DNA of 64,000 nucleotides from Aliirhizobium wenxiniae (GCF_019511445.1 NZ_JAEUAN010000022.1:49009-113008); one strand, 5' to 3'. Shown: positions 8,373 to 16,255, counted from the first letter of the stretch. Translations and numbers: made by a program. The notes: generated from the letters alone by a model not told the origin.

Positions 8373-8398
8373 AACTGCTCAGGACTCAGTCCCGTTCC
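8373..8398 (-). promoter_or_regulatory. Candidate EcfG-type promoter for csbD-like gene
   Basis: Minus strand: GGAAC, 17 bases, AGTTTG. The -35 box is exact; the -10 box has one mismatch to CGTT. Placed 40-65 bases before the CsbD start. Confidence 0.45.
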
Positions 8399-8740
8399 AT
8401 CGTGTCGTCAGGTCATTGAGCAACCTCGCCGGTAGATCCTCTTGCGTCACCTCGACGGAACCTTCGCCCCGGCGATCGGTTCTGGCCATGCTACCCAATG
8501 TCGAAGGAAGTCGGGGCTGGCAGTGACCGGCCCCGACGCTTGCGACGGGCATCACCCTGAAATCGGAAAGCTATTTGCTCACGACAATTGCTGATAGCTG
8601 TGGCGGTGGCCACGTCGCTTTTCTGTCCCAAGCCGAATTCATTCGGATTTTATTAAACATGTTGGCAAATACTCTGCGCCGAGGGGCGATCGAAATCTGG
8701 GCAAGCGAGTTGATCTCGTGACCACGGAGCGGAGACTGCC
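8399..8740. other. Intergenic region, nothing recognised
   Basis: This stretch separates the CsbD gene from the divergent response regulator gene. A GGAAC-N16-GGTT match begins near 8459 on the plus strand, but it is about 280 bases from the regulator start and is weak evidence. No open frame of note. Confidence 0.4.
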
Positions 8741-9121
8741 ATGTATCAGCGTACAGTTCTCATCGTAGAAGACGAGATTCTTATCCGGATGTTGCTGGCC
8801 GACACCCTGCTGGATGAAGGCTATCATGTGATCGAGGCCGCAAACGTCCTCGAAGCCGTCGCAATCCTGGGCCAGCGGAAGATTGACGCAGTCGTCACCG
8901 ACGTAGACATGCCGGGTGGCCTTAGCGGCTTCGATCTGGCTCGGATGATTTCCGACACGCGCATGAACGTTCCGGTTGTTATCGCATCAGGGAGGCACCG
9001 CCCAAAGGCGGACGAGCTGCCGGGCGACGCTGTCTTCGTCGCCAAGCCTTATCGGTTGGACGCTATCGCGACAATCGTGGCTGATATGACATCCGATGGA
9101 GAGCGGCGCTTGGCAAGCTGA
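8741..9121 (+). CDS. Single-domain response regulator
   Basis: 126 residues, a receiver domain without an output domain. The acidic pocket is VEDE (residues 9-12), the phosphoacceptor is Asp54 in VVTDVDMP, and the conserved Lys is in VAKPYR. Such stand-alone receivers in rhizobia usually act as phosphate sinks or shuttles for HWE kinases, three of which are encoded at 28.6-33.4 kb. The start is supported by GGAG before the ATG. No partner kinase is adjacent. Confidence 0.9.
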   Translation: MYQRTVLIVEDEILIRMLLADTLLDEGYHVIEAANVLEAVAILGQRKIDAVVTDVDMPGGLSGFDLARMISDTRMNVPVVIASGRHRPKADELPGDAVFVAKPYRLDAIATIVADMTSDGERRLAS

Positions 9122-9234
9122 TCGGCGTTGCCTTTCAGCCGTCAAGTCTCGTTGATCGCGTTCTCATTGTTCTTTGGTGGTGATACCGAACGCCCGGCAT
9201 TAGCTGCAAGGCGGTGTCTCTGGCATTGCTGAGA

Positions 9235-9483
9235 TTATATTCCTTTGTCGGTCGAGTGAGCAGCCAAGCCACGGCAATCGATAACCTCTTCAATGGCGAG
9301 ACCAATCATCTCGACAAGGTTTTCGCACGTGCCTCGCGCAGGATCGACAAAGTCGCCAACGAATAAGATCACATTGTCTACGGTGAGTGGGAACCCAGCA
9401 ACCGTACATTTGAGGATCGCCTGGTTGGCGATGGCAGTTGCGCCGATGCGTTCAAACAAACGCTTTCCTTCTTCTTCTGTCAT
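9235..9483 (-). CDS. Hypothetical protein
   Basis: About 82 residues from the ATG at 9483 (MTEEEGKRLFERIGATAIA), with a mixed alpha/beta pattern (LKCTVAGFPLTVDNVILFV). Composition looks like real coding sequence. The frame is open further upstream, but that part is rich in Pro, Arg and Cys and unlike the rest. No family recognised. Confidence 0.45.
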   Translation of the reverse strand: MTEEEGKRLFERIGATAIANQAILKCTVAGFPLTVDNVILFVGDFVDPARGTCENLVEMIGLAIEEVIDCRGLAAHSTDKGI

Positions 9484-9741
9484 TCCTGGCAGCAAAGTTG
9501 TTCTCCGTTTCTTGAGTATGGCTCCGCAGATATCCGGCTGCGCGGGCGAATAGCGATCAGATAAGAGAAAATTCCTAACATTAGAAGCTTGATATATACG
9601 TGGCAGGGTTGCGTGGAGCACGGGGCACGGTCGGGCAGTTGGCATATATCGGCTAATAATGGACTTGTCAGATCGACCCTGCCGGCTCAGTGTAACGAAC
9701 GCCAGACCGGACCTGTTTCACGGTGACAATTGGGAAATTCC

Positions 9742-10075
9742 ATGCGCACCTTTCCTCTTGTTGATATCGCCGCCTGCGGCTTCGTTCAGGCTGCAGAAAC
9801 CGTTACTGTAAGCTGCCGAGGCGACGGCTCGCATCGTTAAAGGTATCATCAACGAAGTCGGCTTTATTGGCGGCGGAGCCATCCTTGTAGCGAAACTTGG
9901 AACACGCGGGACGGCGACTGCCGCGAGCATATGGGCGACGGGTGCGATCGGTACCGCGGTCGGACTTGGAGCCTATGACACCGCAATTTTCTTTCGATAG
10001 TCACCTTTGCTACGCTCGGGATTATGGCGAACTTCAAAGCAGCCAGAGACCAACCGGATGATGGAGGATGATAGC
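9742..10075 (+). pseudogene. Decayed MgtC/SapB-family membrane protein gene
   Basis: Three reading frames carry consecutive parts of an MgtC/SapB-type protein. Frame one from ATG 9742 gives MRTFPLVDIAACGFVQAAE. Frame two gives ARIVKGIINEVGFIGGGAIL and TRGTATAASIWATGAIGTAV. Frame three gives LSIVTFATLGIMANFKAA. At least two frameshifts, and stop codons at the ends of the first two segments, break it. Intact MgtC-like proteins are inner-membrane proteins linked to low-Mg2+ and acid survival. The N-terminal spans expected before MRTFPL are also missing. Confidence 0.8.
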
Positions 10076-10143
10076 GAAGGCGAAATTGCGTTTTGGGAGC
10101 GGTCGATTTGGCAGGTATCGAGCCTCTGCGTAAGCGTGACCGC

Positions 10144-10395
10144 TTAATCATCTTTTGACGGTATGCTCGTTGATCCGATTTGCACGTGACGCCCACGCTC
10201 TCTCATATGGTGATCAAGTGACGTGATCAGGCGATCGACACTGTCATGCTCAACATCGAACGCTCTGATCAGAAAAGCGGCTGCCTCTTCCCCTAGCGGG
10301 CTTTTCGGGTCAACGGAGTTTTCAGCGCACCATTCCAGATGCGCGTCTCTGATAGTGTTGAGTTGCTCTACGTTGAAGATTGACGACGAATTCAT
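10144..10395 (-). CDS. Hypothetical protein
   Basis: 83 residues, acidic, mostly helical (IFNVEQLNTIRDAHLEWCAE and AAAFLIRAFDVEHDSVDRLI). Composition supports a real gene, and small proteins of this kind are common in rhizobial genomes. No function can be assigned. It is transcribed in the same direction as, and downstream of, the DUF1206 gene. Confidence 0.65.
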   Translation of the reverse strand: MNSSSIFNVEQLNTIRDAHLEWCAENSVDPKSPLGEEAAAFLIRAFDVEHDSVDRLITSLDHHMRERGRHVQIGSTSIPSKDD

Positions 10396-10424
10396 GGTAG
10401 TTTTTGTCCTTCAGGCATAACGCG

Positions 10425-10443
10425 AAAACCGCTCTCTTAGCGG
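10425..10443 (-). terminator. Possible terminator at the end of the DUF1206 gene
   Basis: Minus strand: CCGCT, 5-base loop, AGCGG, then TTTTC. It overlaps the stop codon of the DUF1206 gene. The stem is short. Confidence 0.4.
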
Positions 10444-11261
10444 CGTAAGTTCAGGGGAACAGCACGCTTCACATCATCGAGGCTTGGCCCTTTGACGGTG
10501 CGATATTTAGCAGCAACTAGGTTATAGACCCCAAATGCGGCTAGCCCGATCGCAATGACGACATACAGGACAGAGCCGAAAGGCAGTTCACGGAGCCACT
10601 CAAGCGCGTCGGCGATACCGCCCGCCTGCTCTGGATCGACCTTGAAACCCGCGTACGCAAATAATATCCCGGTAACAGAGAATACGGCACCACGTGCGAT
10701 AAGACCGTATATACAGATGTAAGAGAGCAACCCACTCCGATCGGGGAAGCTGATATACTTCTCGAATTTTCGGAAGGCGCCTTTAGCTCCAGTGACAATG
10801 CCCCCCACGATCAGTCCAATCCCGATCGCGGTTGCTACATATGAGCCGAAGGGCTGCGACATCACCCATTGGGCGAGCCCTTTCTCTCCTGAACCACCGG
10901 TGCCGCCGCTCGCACTGACTGCGTGCCCAAGGGCATATACGGCGAGACCAGTGTAAGTCACTGCGCTACCAAGCAGCGCAGCCCGTATTACCATGGCTCG
11001 GCCGTCGTTGCCCTGCCCATCGGCATCAGCGATCGACTGAGCCAGGCGCCAGGCCACAAAACCGAGGAGACCAAGTCCAATCAACCCAACCCAGACGCGG
11101 CCGAGTGGCTGTTGCAGCAGGGTAGAGATCGCTGTTTTCGTTTCTGGCTGCCCACCGGCTATCCCTGAGAAGAGTGCCAGAATCGCGACAAGAAGAAACA
11201 CAATGCCGCGGGCGGCATAGCCGAGTTTTGCCGTAAGTTCGAAGCGCACAACGTCTCGCAT
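10437..11261 (-). CDS. DUF1206 integral membrane protein
   Basis: 274 residues arranged as three DUF1206 repeats of two membrane spans each, starting at about residues 8, 95 and 190 (KLGYAARGIVFLLVAILALF; AALLGSAVTYTGLAVYALG; YICIYGLIARGAVFSVTGIL). Function is unknown; the family is common in soil bacteria and often stress-regulated. The ATG at 11261 is preceded by GGGAGGTGGAT, so the upstream open frame to 11339 is not used. Confidence 0.9.
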   Translation of the reverse strand: MRDVVRFELTAKLGYAARGIVFLLVAILALFSGIAGGQPETKTAISTLLQQPLGRVWVGLIGLGLLGFVAWRLAQSIADADGQGNDGRAMVIRAALLGSAVTYTGLAVYALGHAVSASGGTGGSGEKGLAQWVMSQPFGSYVATAIGIGLIVGGIVTGAKGAFRKFEKYISFPDRSGLLSYICIYGLIARGAVFSVTGILFAYAGFKVDPEQAGGIADALEWLRELPFGSVLYVVIAIGLAAFGVYNLVAAKYRTVKGPSLDDVKRAVPLNLRR

Positions 11262-11602
11262 ATCCACCTCCCGCTTGTTCGCAGTGTCAACGCACGAAGC
11301 CGACTGACGTTGCGGGAGATAAGGCGCATTCCCCGGCATGCCCCTTTTTCATGATATTGGCTCCCATTCGCTACTGAGTCTGGCCCAAGATCATCACCAC
11401 GGCCTGTTTGAAGGAAGCGGATGGATCGGTTGGCTGCAGGCGAGATGTGCGAAGTGCGCACCGAGACGCCAGTCAAGCTCCCATGTTATGCACCATCCGG
11501 AAGAGGGAACTGGAACTTGAGGATCCTGCGTCTCTCGCGAAACGACCACGTGTCTTCAAACTGCCGCAGTCATTGTACGAGCTCTGGCCGCAGGCGTTGC
11601 TT

Positions 11603-11677
11603 TCATCGCAATCCGAAGAAGCTAAGAATTGCAAGTATGATGACGACGGCTCCAACTAGCCAAACGATATTGTTCAT
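11603..11677 (-). CDS. 24-residue membrane peptide
   Basis: A 24-codon gene whose product is a single membrane span: NNIVWLVGAVVIILAILSFF ending GLR. GAGGAG lies six bases before the ATG at 11677, a textbook ribosome binding site, and the start fits this better than the ATG at 11683. Similar one-span small proteins are common in rhizobia and easily missed by annotation. No function known. Confidence 0.75.
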   Translation of the reverse strand: MNNIVWLVGAVVIILAILSFFGLR

Positions 11678-11872
11678 AACCATCTCCTCTAACATGTATG
11701 TTGCTGACCAGGCGAGAATTCTAAAGTGGCGCTTATGTTCCATTTCGAGTGCTGTCTGCCATAACGACTCGTCTGGCGGCCCATGGCAGCACGAGATTAT
11801 GACGTGATGAGTTGTAGTTTGGCTGCACCTGCGCACCGAGGCAGTCAGCGGATGGTCAGTCATTAGAAGGCC

Positions 11873-12136
11873 TCAGTCCAGCATTTGGGCTTCGATCGCT
11901 GCTCGAATAAATGTTTCGCGTGCCGAATGCGATTTGCTCGGGTCACTGAGGGCATCCATGCAGCGCGTCTTCGCCAGCGAGTAGTGAGCGTCGGCGCGGT
12001 TGGGCCAGCGATACATCAGCTTCTCAAGCGCTTCGCCTGGTCCGCGCACCGCCTCCGCGGCGCCATTGCCGACACGGATCCAAACTGGAGTGAGCCACCG
12101 CCAATCGGTCCGGGTGTCGAAATTCTCAAATTTCAT
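11873..12136 (-). CDS. DUF982 domain protein
   Basis: 87 residues. Clear DUF982 signature: WLTPVWIRVGNGAAEAVRGP, EALEKLMYRWP, YSLAKTRCMDAL and ARETFIRAAIEAQ. It is the best-conserved of the three DUF982 genes in the window. A candidate EcfG-type promoter (GGAAC, 16 bases, AGTT) lies at 12167-12191, 30-55 bases upstream. Confidence 0.9.
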   Translation of the reverse strand: MKFENFDTRTDWRWLTPVWIRVGNGAAEAVRGPGEALEKLMYRWPNRADAHYSLAKTRCMDALSDPSKSHSARETFIRAAIEAQMLD

Positions 12137-12166
12137 TTTATGCGTACTCTCATTAAGCGGCCTAGA

Positions 12167-12191
12167 AACTCCTTGGCATAAAATGTGTTCC
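12167..12191 (-). promoter_or_regulatory. Candidate EcfG-type promoter for DUF982 gene
   Basis: Minus strand: GGAAC, 16 bases, AGTTTC. One mismatch in the -10 box. Confidence 0.45.
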
Positions 12192-12211
12192 CAAGCGGAG
12201 AAGGCGCCGGA

Positions 12212-12770
12212 TTACATCACGCTGCCTAACTGACGGTCGCAGGAGGGACGTGAAAGAAGTAGTTTTTCGGCACACTTGAGCTTGTTCGCGCCGATACCTG
12301 GCAGCGCGTATTTGGCGGCATTGTTCAACAGGTTGGACAGAGCTTGGGACATACGGACTGGATCGCCATCAACCCATCGAGTTTCGAGCGGCAAATCGAT
12401 CGTCAAGGGGTCCCTTGCCCCGAGTTGGCGATCTCGTCGATCCTTACCGGAGCTTTCCGCAGTTCGACCTCTCCCTGACCGACGTGTGAAACGTCAAGAA
12501 GATCATCGATCAGCCGGACGAGATGAACCAACTGTCGTTCCATCGTGTTGCGAATTTCGCCTGCATTCTTACTATTCGGGTTGCGTTTCAAGATGTCCAC
12601 CCCATTGCACCATTGAGGCGGCGGATTGAGCTACTCATGGGCAAACGTTGCCAGGAGCTCATTCTAGCGTCGATCGGCATCCTTCAATGCTTCGGCCTGC
12701 AGTTGCAGCTCGTCATGCTGGGCGGCGATCTGTTGCCGCTGCCAGCGGAGCCTTAATCTTCCCTCGCGCC
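12212..12770 (-). pseudogene. Decayed PAS-type sensor histidine kinase fragment
   Basis: Consecutive pieces of a kinase core are readable on the minus strand. A coiled lead with EALKDADRR is followed by a stop, then [10 protein letters not shown] and another stop (normally HELRNPLAP, the phosphoacceptor box, here ruined). Then come KRNPNSKNAGEIRNTMERQL and LVRLIDDLLDVSHVGQGEVE (dimerisation helix). In a shifted frame follows DGDPVRMSQALSNLLNNAAK (N-box of the ATPase domain), and then the homology ends. The phosphoacceptor region is destroyed and the ATPase domain truncated, so this is a dead hybrid-kinase type gene. Confidence 0.85.
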
Positions 12771-13170
12771 ATCGCAGGTCAGTTCCAGCGCTGCGTCACC
12801 GAATTGACCGGAGACGGTACGTTCTCTGGCCGGCTTTGCTACCACTAATTTGCGTGCATGCCTATGTTTTCCGAGAGGTTGATTAGTTGGACCGCCAGGT
12901 CCCACAGATGGCTCGAGCAGATGAGACGACAAGGCGGTTCACGACGGTGTCGGGCATCGGCGTGGTACGGCACTGACCGTCCCCCATCATGGTTTGACCC
13001 TTAGGCGTCAAGCCGAATTTGACCTCTTCAAGTCGGCGGCTCAGTAATCGGAGCTTTCGCATCGGTATTACCGAAGCGGTCGGTCATCCACGTCTGGACG
13101 ACGTATACCGACGCGATGATAGCGTTTGAGAATATGAATGTCGTGACGAGTGGGCGGCGTTCCAGAAATC
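12771..13170. other. Intergenic stretch, possible transposase crumb
   Basis: No gene seen. A short plus-strand run near 12908-12965 (ARADETTRRFTTVSGIGVV) recalls the helix-hairpin part of IS110-family transposases, but it is too short to annotate as such. Confidence 0.25.
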
Positions 13171-13512
13171 TCATAGAGGCGGAACGTTGTCATTCGCGAT
13201 CAGTTCCGGATCGATATGAGGCGCGTAACCGATTAGCCAAATTTCCATGCGTTCAGGGTTGTCGTCAGCAACGTAGGGGCACATCGACGCGGGTTCACCT
13301 CGTTCGGCGGCCTCCCTGCCTAGATGGAAAAGATGCATTCGTTCGATCGGTATGATTTCGCTACTGTTTACAGTCTCGAACCCCTCCACCCACGCGTCTA
13401 ATTTTATCCCGCTACTGTCAATATAGGGGTTGGTTGTGCGCTGCATTCCAATACAAGCCGCTCGTCGTCCTTCATTGAAGCACTGTGAGTATAATACGTC
13501 TTCTGCAGTCAT
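13171..13512 (-). CDS. Protein with two ribosome-modulation-factor-like repeats
   Basis: 113 residues made of two similar units. Unit one (about 10-48) reads CFNEGRRAACIGMQRTTNPY and then LDAWVEGFE. Unit two (about 60-100) reads LFHLGREAAERGEPASMCPY and then RMEIWLIGYA. Each unit shares the pattern G-R-x-A-A-x-x-G, then P-Y, then W-x-x-G-(F/Y) with ribosome modulation factor (RMF) of enterobacteria, a 55-residue protein that dimerises idle 70S ribosomes. A tandem version is inferred to be a nucleic-acid or ribosome binder used under stress; this is not shown. Confidence 0.6.
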   Translation of the reverse strand: MTAEDVLYSQCFNEGRRAACIGMQRTTNPYIDSSGIKLDAWVEGFETVNSSEIIPIERMHLFHLGREAAERGEPASMCPYVADDNPERMEIWLIGYAPHIDPELIANDNVPPL

Positions 13513-13705
13513 GAGTTATATCCCCGATTGAGACTGCTAAACCTTTAATTGTGTCGCAGGTTCCGTCTGTCGACTAAGTTTCTCATAGTTTGCATCGGCG
13601 CATTATTACGACAAACTGTGCTGCAATCTCGGCCAGTTCCGTCTAATAGGTATGAGTCATGGCGGCATGTAAGCGCGATCGCAACTCGACCGCATCTGCT
13701 GCTGC

Positions 13706-13831
13706 TCAAGTTGTCTGAGGCAAAAAGACGATCCAAAATCCGGCAACAGCGATCAAAAGCAGTAAGCCGATAACAAGCACGACTACGCCGCGCGCGTATC
13801 CTTTTTTCGGTGGAATGTCGTGGTCAGCCAT
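13706..13831 (-). CDS. 41-residue membrane protein
   Basis: ATG at 13831, two bases after the stop codon of the upstream 56-residue gene, indicating translational coupling. The product has a basic N-terminus (PPKKGYARG) and one membrane span (VVVLVIGLLLLIAVAGFWIV), ending FLPQTT. Function unknown. The tight coupling with a second tiny membrane protein suggests the two act together. Confidence 0.7.
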   Translation of the reverse strand: MADHDIPPKKGYARGVVVLVIGLLLLIAVAGFWIVFLPQTT

Positions 13832-13833
13832 CG

Positions 13834-14004
13834 CTAGGTGCCGGTACTGATGCCAAATACGGCCATCCCAATCCAAACGCATGCTGCGATAGCCGCCACA
13901 ATCGCGGCAAGAATTAGGGCTGGAAGATCGAAGGCCGCGTTTTGGTGCTGCGTTGCTACAGGTTCCGAACGATTTTGTAGGCCTGGTTCAGCTTGCGTTC
14001 GCAT
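13834..14004 (-). CDS. 56-residue membrane protein
   Basis: ATG at 14004 preceded by AGGAG at ideal distance. A hydrophilic N-terminus of about 28 residues (RTQAEPGLQNRSEPVATQH) is followed by one membrane span (PALILAAIVAAIAACVWIGM). It forms a two-gene operon with the 41-residue gene downstream. No family recognised. Confidence 0.7.
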   Translation of the reverse strand: MRTQAEPGLQNRSEPVATQHQNAAFDLPALILAAIVAAIAACVWIGMAVFGISTGT

Positions 14005-14019
14005 GGTTTTCTCCTGTGA

Positions 14020-14340
14020 CGGGGCTAACACAGAGAACGGCGGATGGTTCCTGTGCGCTTTGGAACGGTTTCGCAACTTCGACACTGGCGCAGAGTTCGA
14101 GCGTCGGCAGCAAAAGTGGAAGTGGCGGTAACAGCAGCGGGACCAGTAGCGACGGTAATTCGTCCGGCGCGAATAATTCTGGCGGTAGCAATTCCGGCGA
14201 AAACCATGGTGCAGATCAGGGCCACAGCAATACGAACTGTGGTGCTCCCGCCGGCACGCAAGGCGCGGCTCAGCCCTGGCAGAGCAACAACAAGGGTGCA
14301 AATACCGGTGCTGGTCAGGCAGGATCCTGCTTACATATAA
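14020..14340 (+). pseudogene. Ser/Gly/Asn-rich exported-protein-like remnant
   Basis: The plus frame encodes ATSTLAQS, which resembles a signal-peptide cleavage site, followed by a low-complexity run (SGSGGNSSGTSSDGNSSGAN) and a Cys-containing tail. There is no usable start codon for a signal peptide, and the frame reads through a good terminator at 14359-14379, while another frame stops at 14340. I infer a small exported protein gene that lost its start and suffered a late frameshift. It overlaps the region opposite the 56-residue gene only at its edge. Confidence 0.35.
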
Positions 14341-14358
14341 CACTACCTGATAGAATAG

Positions 14359-14379
14359 GCTCCGCTTCGGCGGGGCTTT
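14359..14379 (+). terminator. Terminator with a TTCG tetraloop
   Basis: GCTCCGC, TTCG loop, GCGGGGC, then TTT. A stable hairpin downstream of the Ser/Gly/Asn-rich remnant. Confidence 0.55.
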
Positions 14380-14525
14380 GTCGTTTGCGACGGGCGGGTG
14401 AACGAACAAGCGCCAAGAAATGTCCGTAGGGCTCCTGGTTCTAAATTTGCGGACATTAGGCGAAAAGTTGAGTAAGCCCCGATGTAGTCAACGTTCGTCG
14501 TAAATTGAAGCCTCGGTCGTCCATA

Positions 14526-14624
14526 TCAAAAAATCGGCCACGCTAGCCATAGCGAAGCTGTTATGACCGAGAAAAGCGCCGCGTTCAGACCGCAGTAGAA
14601 GGCTAGGCTGTGATCCTTGTACAT
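14526..14624 (-). CDS. 32-residue membrane peptide
   Basis: ATG at 14624 preceded by AGGAGGAATTACT, an ideal ribosome binding site. The product is MYKDHSLAFYCGLNAALF followed by SVITASLWLAWPIF, a single membrane span. An EcfG-type promoter candidate lies at 14647-14671, at the right distance for a short leader. A larger overlapping frame (14488-14784) has no such signals. Function unknown. Confidence 0.65.
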   Translation of the reverse strand: MYKDHSLAFYCGLNAALFSVITASLWLAWPIF

Positions 14625-14646
14625 AGTAATTCCTCCTGCAAAATCT

Positions 14647-14671
14647 AACCTTTTCAGCAGAAAGAAGTTCC
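14647..14671 (-). promoter_or_regulatory. Candidate EcfG-type promoter for the 32-residue gene
   Basis: Minus strand: GGAAC, 16 bases, GGTTAG. Exact -35, one mismatch in the -10 box; it lies 25-45 bases before the start codon. Confidence 0.5.
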
Positions 14672-14845
14672 GGATCACAAGTTACGGAAAGATGACGACG
14701 AAGCGGTAAAATGTAAACTGCGATTATCAACAAACATGCGTACATCGCAAATTCATAGGCTGTTAGCTTAACCATACCCTCCACTAGACAGAGCTACTGT
14801 AGCGATGTTCGAAGCGAAGTCGGGGATGAGCCAAGTGAATCGTTA

Positions 14846-15115
14846 ATGAGGACTAAATTTCCGCCGCTTAAATCCACAAATCATCTACCCGATATGCGGG
14901 GATATCCCGGACAGCCAATAACATCGATAGCCGTCGGGTTCAGCCAGTCGAATGAGCCGCTTTCCCGCGATCATTTTGCGATCAACGCCATTTTCGACTT
15001 CATCGCGGCGATGGTCAGGCCTTTGTCGACGTCGTTATTAGCTGCTGCGATCGACGCGGGAATAGCTGCGATCCAGTCGGATCGATATCATCCGGTTCAG
15101 CTCGATGACCACTGA
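14846..15115 (+). CDS. Hypothetical protein, uncertain
   Basis: 89 residues, the C-terminal half plausible as coding (HFAINAIFDFIAAMV, LLAAAIDAGIAAIQSDRY). No good ribosome binding site is seen for the ATG at 14846. The main support is the strong terminator that starts 24 bases after the stop codon, showing that something is transcribed on this strand. A small RNA is an alternative. Confidence 0.35.
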   Translation: MRTKFPPLKSTNHLPDMRGYPGQPITSIAVGFSQSNEPLSRDHFAINAIFDFIAAMVRPLSTSLLAAAIDAGIAAIQSDRYHPVQLDDH

Positions 15116-15138
15116 CGGTCCTGGGCACACCGTCGAAC

Positions 15139-15180
15139 TGAGGACGACCAACTCTGATTGAGCTGGTCGTCCTCATTTTT
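15139..15180 (+). terminator. Strong rho-independent terminator
   Basis: Perfect 12-bp stem TGAGGACGACCA (15139-15150) / TGGTCGTCCTCA (15164-15175) with a 13-base loop and TTTTT after it. Confidence 0.8.
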
Positions 15181-15571
15181 CGAGCTCGTCGGTACGGTAT
15201 CGGACATAAAAAGTGGCTTGCTCTTCTTCTCGCCTCATTCCAAAACTCCTGTGTGCTCTTGCTCTGGCGACAATCGAGCGCATCAAGGGAAGTTCAGTTG
15301 GGAGGCTGAGCTTCCCTTTTTCCTTGCGAAACATAACAACTCATTCACTGTACTGATGTGCTGTACGCACGCCACGACAGTAGGACGTGACGGTTGCTCC
15401 AACGAGACGTCGGTCCGGTGACCTTAGCTGTCTTTGTACGATTACGGACAGTTTACATCGTTGAAGATGTAGTAGATGCTCGAGCTGTCAAAACCTTAAC
15501 ACTGTTCTGACGCGGGAGGTTCGATGTTTTCAGATGGCATCGAACCTCTTTCAACTTAAGGGAAGGTGCTG

Positions 15572-15766
15572 ATGATGACTTCGCAAGCCTTGCCGTTCAT
15601 CTTCCTGTCGATCGCGCTTCTGCTGATATTCCCGTACCTTGTGCGATACCAAGACATTTACGGGATGTCTCATCTGTCGTTCGTCTGGGTCGTGTGCTCG
15701 GTTACTCCAATGCTGATCGGTTTCGTCTTATCGAGCGTGATGCTGACCGTCCCGATGGCGGAATGA
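15572..15766 (+). CDS. Small two-span membrane protein A
   Basis: 64 residues from the ATG at 15572, preceded by GGAAGG. Two membrane spans: LPFIFLSIALLLIFPYLV and a second in VWVVCSVTPMLIGFVLSS. The TGA stop abuts the GTG start of the next gene, so the two are translationally coupled. No homologue recognised. Confidence 0.6.
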   Translation: MMTSQALPFIFLSIALLLIFPYLVRYQDIYGMSHLSFVWVVCSVTPMLIGFVLSSVMLTVPMAE

Positions 15767-15967
15767 GTGTTTAAATTCTTTCAGTTTATCGCATCAGTGT
15801 TCGCGAGCGTTGTGATCGCGTTGCTGGTTCCTTACGCAATCTACCGCTTCTCACCAGATATGTGGATTTCGCTGCAAATCCACATCGGTTTCGCGTGGAC
15901 GTTCGGCACTCTCTTTTTTGTCGTGTTCACAATCACAATGTGGCTCTGCTGGCGAATAGCCAAGTGA
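15767..15967 (+). CDS. Small two-span membrane protein B
   Basis: 66 residues starting with GTG directly after the stop of the previous gene. Two spans: FQFIASVFASVVIALLVPYA and FGTLFFVVFTITMWLCW. Size and layout resemble its upstream partner, so the pair may form a complex in the membrane. No family recognised. Confidence 0.6.
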   Translation: MFKFFQFIASVFASVVIALLVPYAIYRFSPDMWISLQIHIGFAWTFGTLFFVVFTITMWLCWRIAK

Positions 15968-16009
15968 GCCGGAATGATATCTAACAACGCGCTAGGTACG
16001 AAACCGTAC

Positions 16010-16035
16010 GGAAACCCGAGCTCCTCCTATGCGTT
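16010..16035 (+). promoter_or_regulatory. Weak EcfG-like promoter candidate
   Basis: GGAAA, 17 bases, CGTTAAAG; one mismatch in the -35 box. About 30 bases before the GTG at 16064. Confidence 0.35.
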
Positions 16036-16063
16036 AAAGAACGCAATAGCGGAGTAGGGTTTA

Positions 16064-16255
16064 GTGTCAAAGCATATCGATACGGCTGATTTGAACGTTC
16101 AGGGCGCGCAACAGGTCACTACGATCACTGAGTTCGCCTTACAATATAAGCTCACGAGCGATGAGCAATTACGCCTCACCAAGTTGTTTGGAATGTTCGC
16201 CACGAAGCATGAGCTTCTGATGAATGCGCGGCTCAAATCGAGAATCCGTCACTGA
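16064..16255 (+). CDS. Hypothetical small protein
   Basis: 63 residues from a GTG start preceded by GGAG. It looks like a small helical domain (ITEFALQYKLTSDEQLRLTK, FGMFATKHELLMNARLKSR). No family recognised. The last seven bases overlap the convergent gene 16249-16464. Confidence 0.5.
   Translation: MSKHIDTADLNVQGAQQVTTITEFALQYKLTSDEQLRLTKLFGMFATKHELLMNARLKSRIRH

Noticed and set aside
8457..8485. GGAAC-N16-GGTT as promoter of the response regulator at 8741
   Set aside because: About 280 bases from the start codon and one mismatch in the -10 box; chance is more likely.
12905..12965. ARADETTRRFTTVSGIGVV as an IS110-family transposase fragment
   Set aside because: Only about 19 residues match by eye and nothing on either side continues the similarity.
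14488..14784. 98-codon minus-strand frame
   Set aside because: It lacks an SD site, and the overlapping 32-codon gene in another phase has both an ideal SD site and a promoter candidate.
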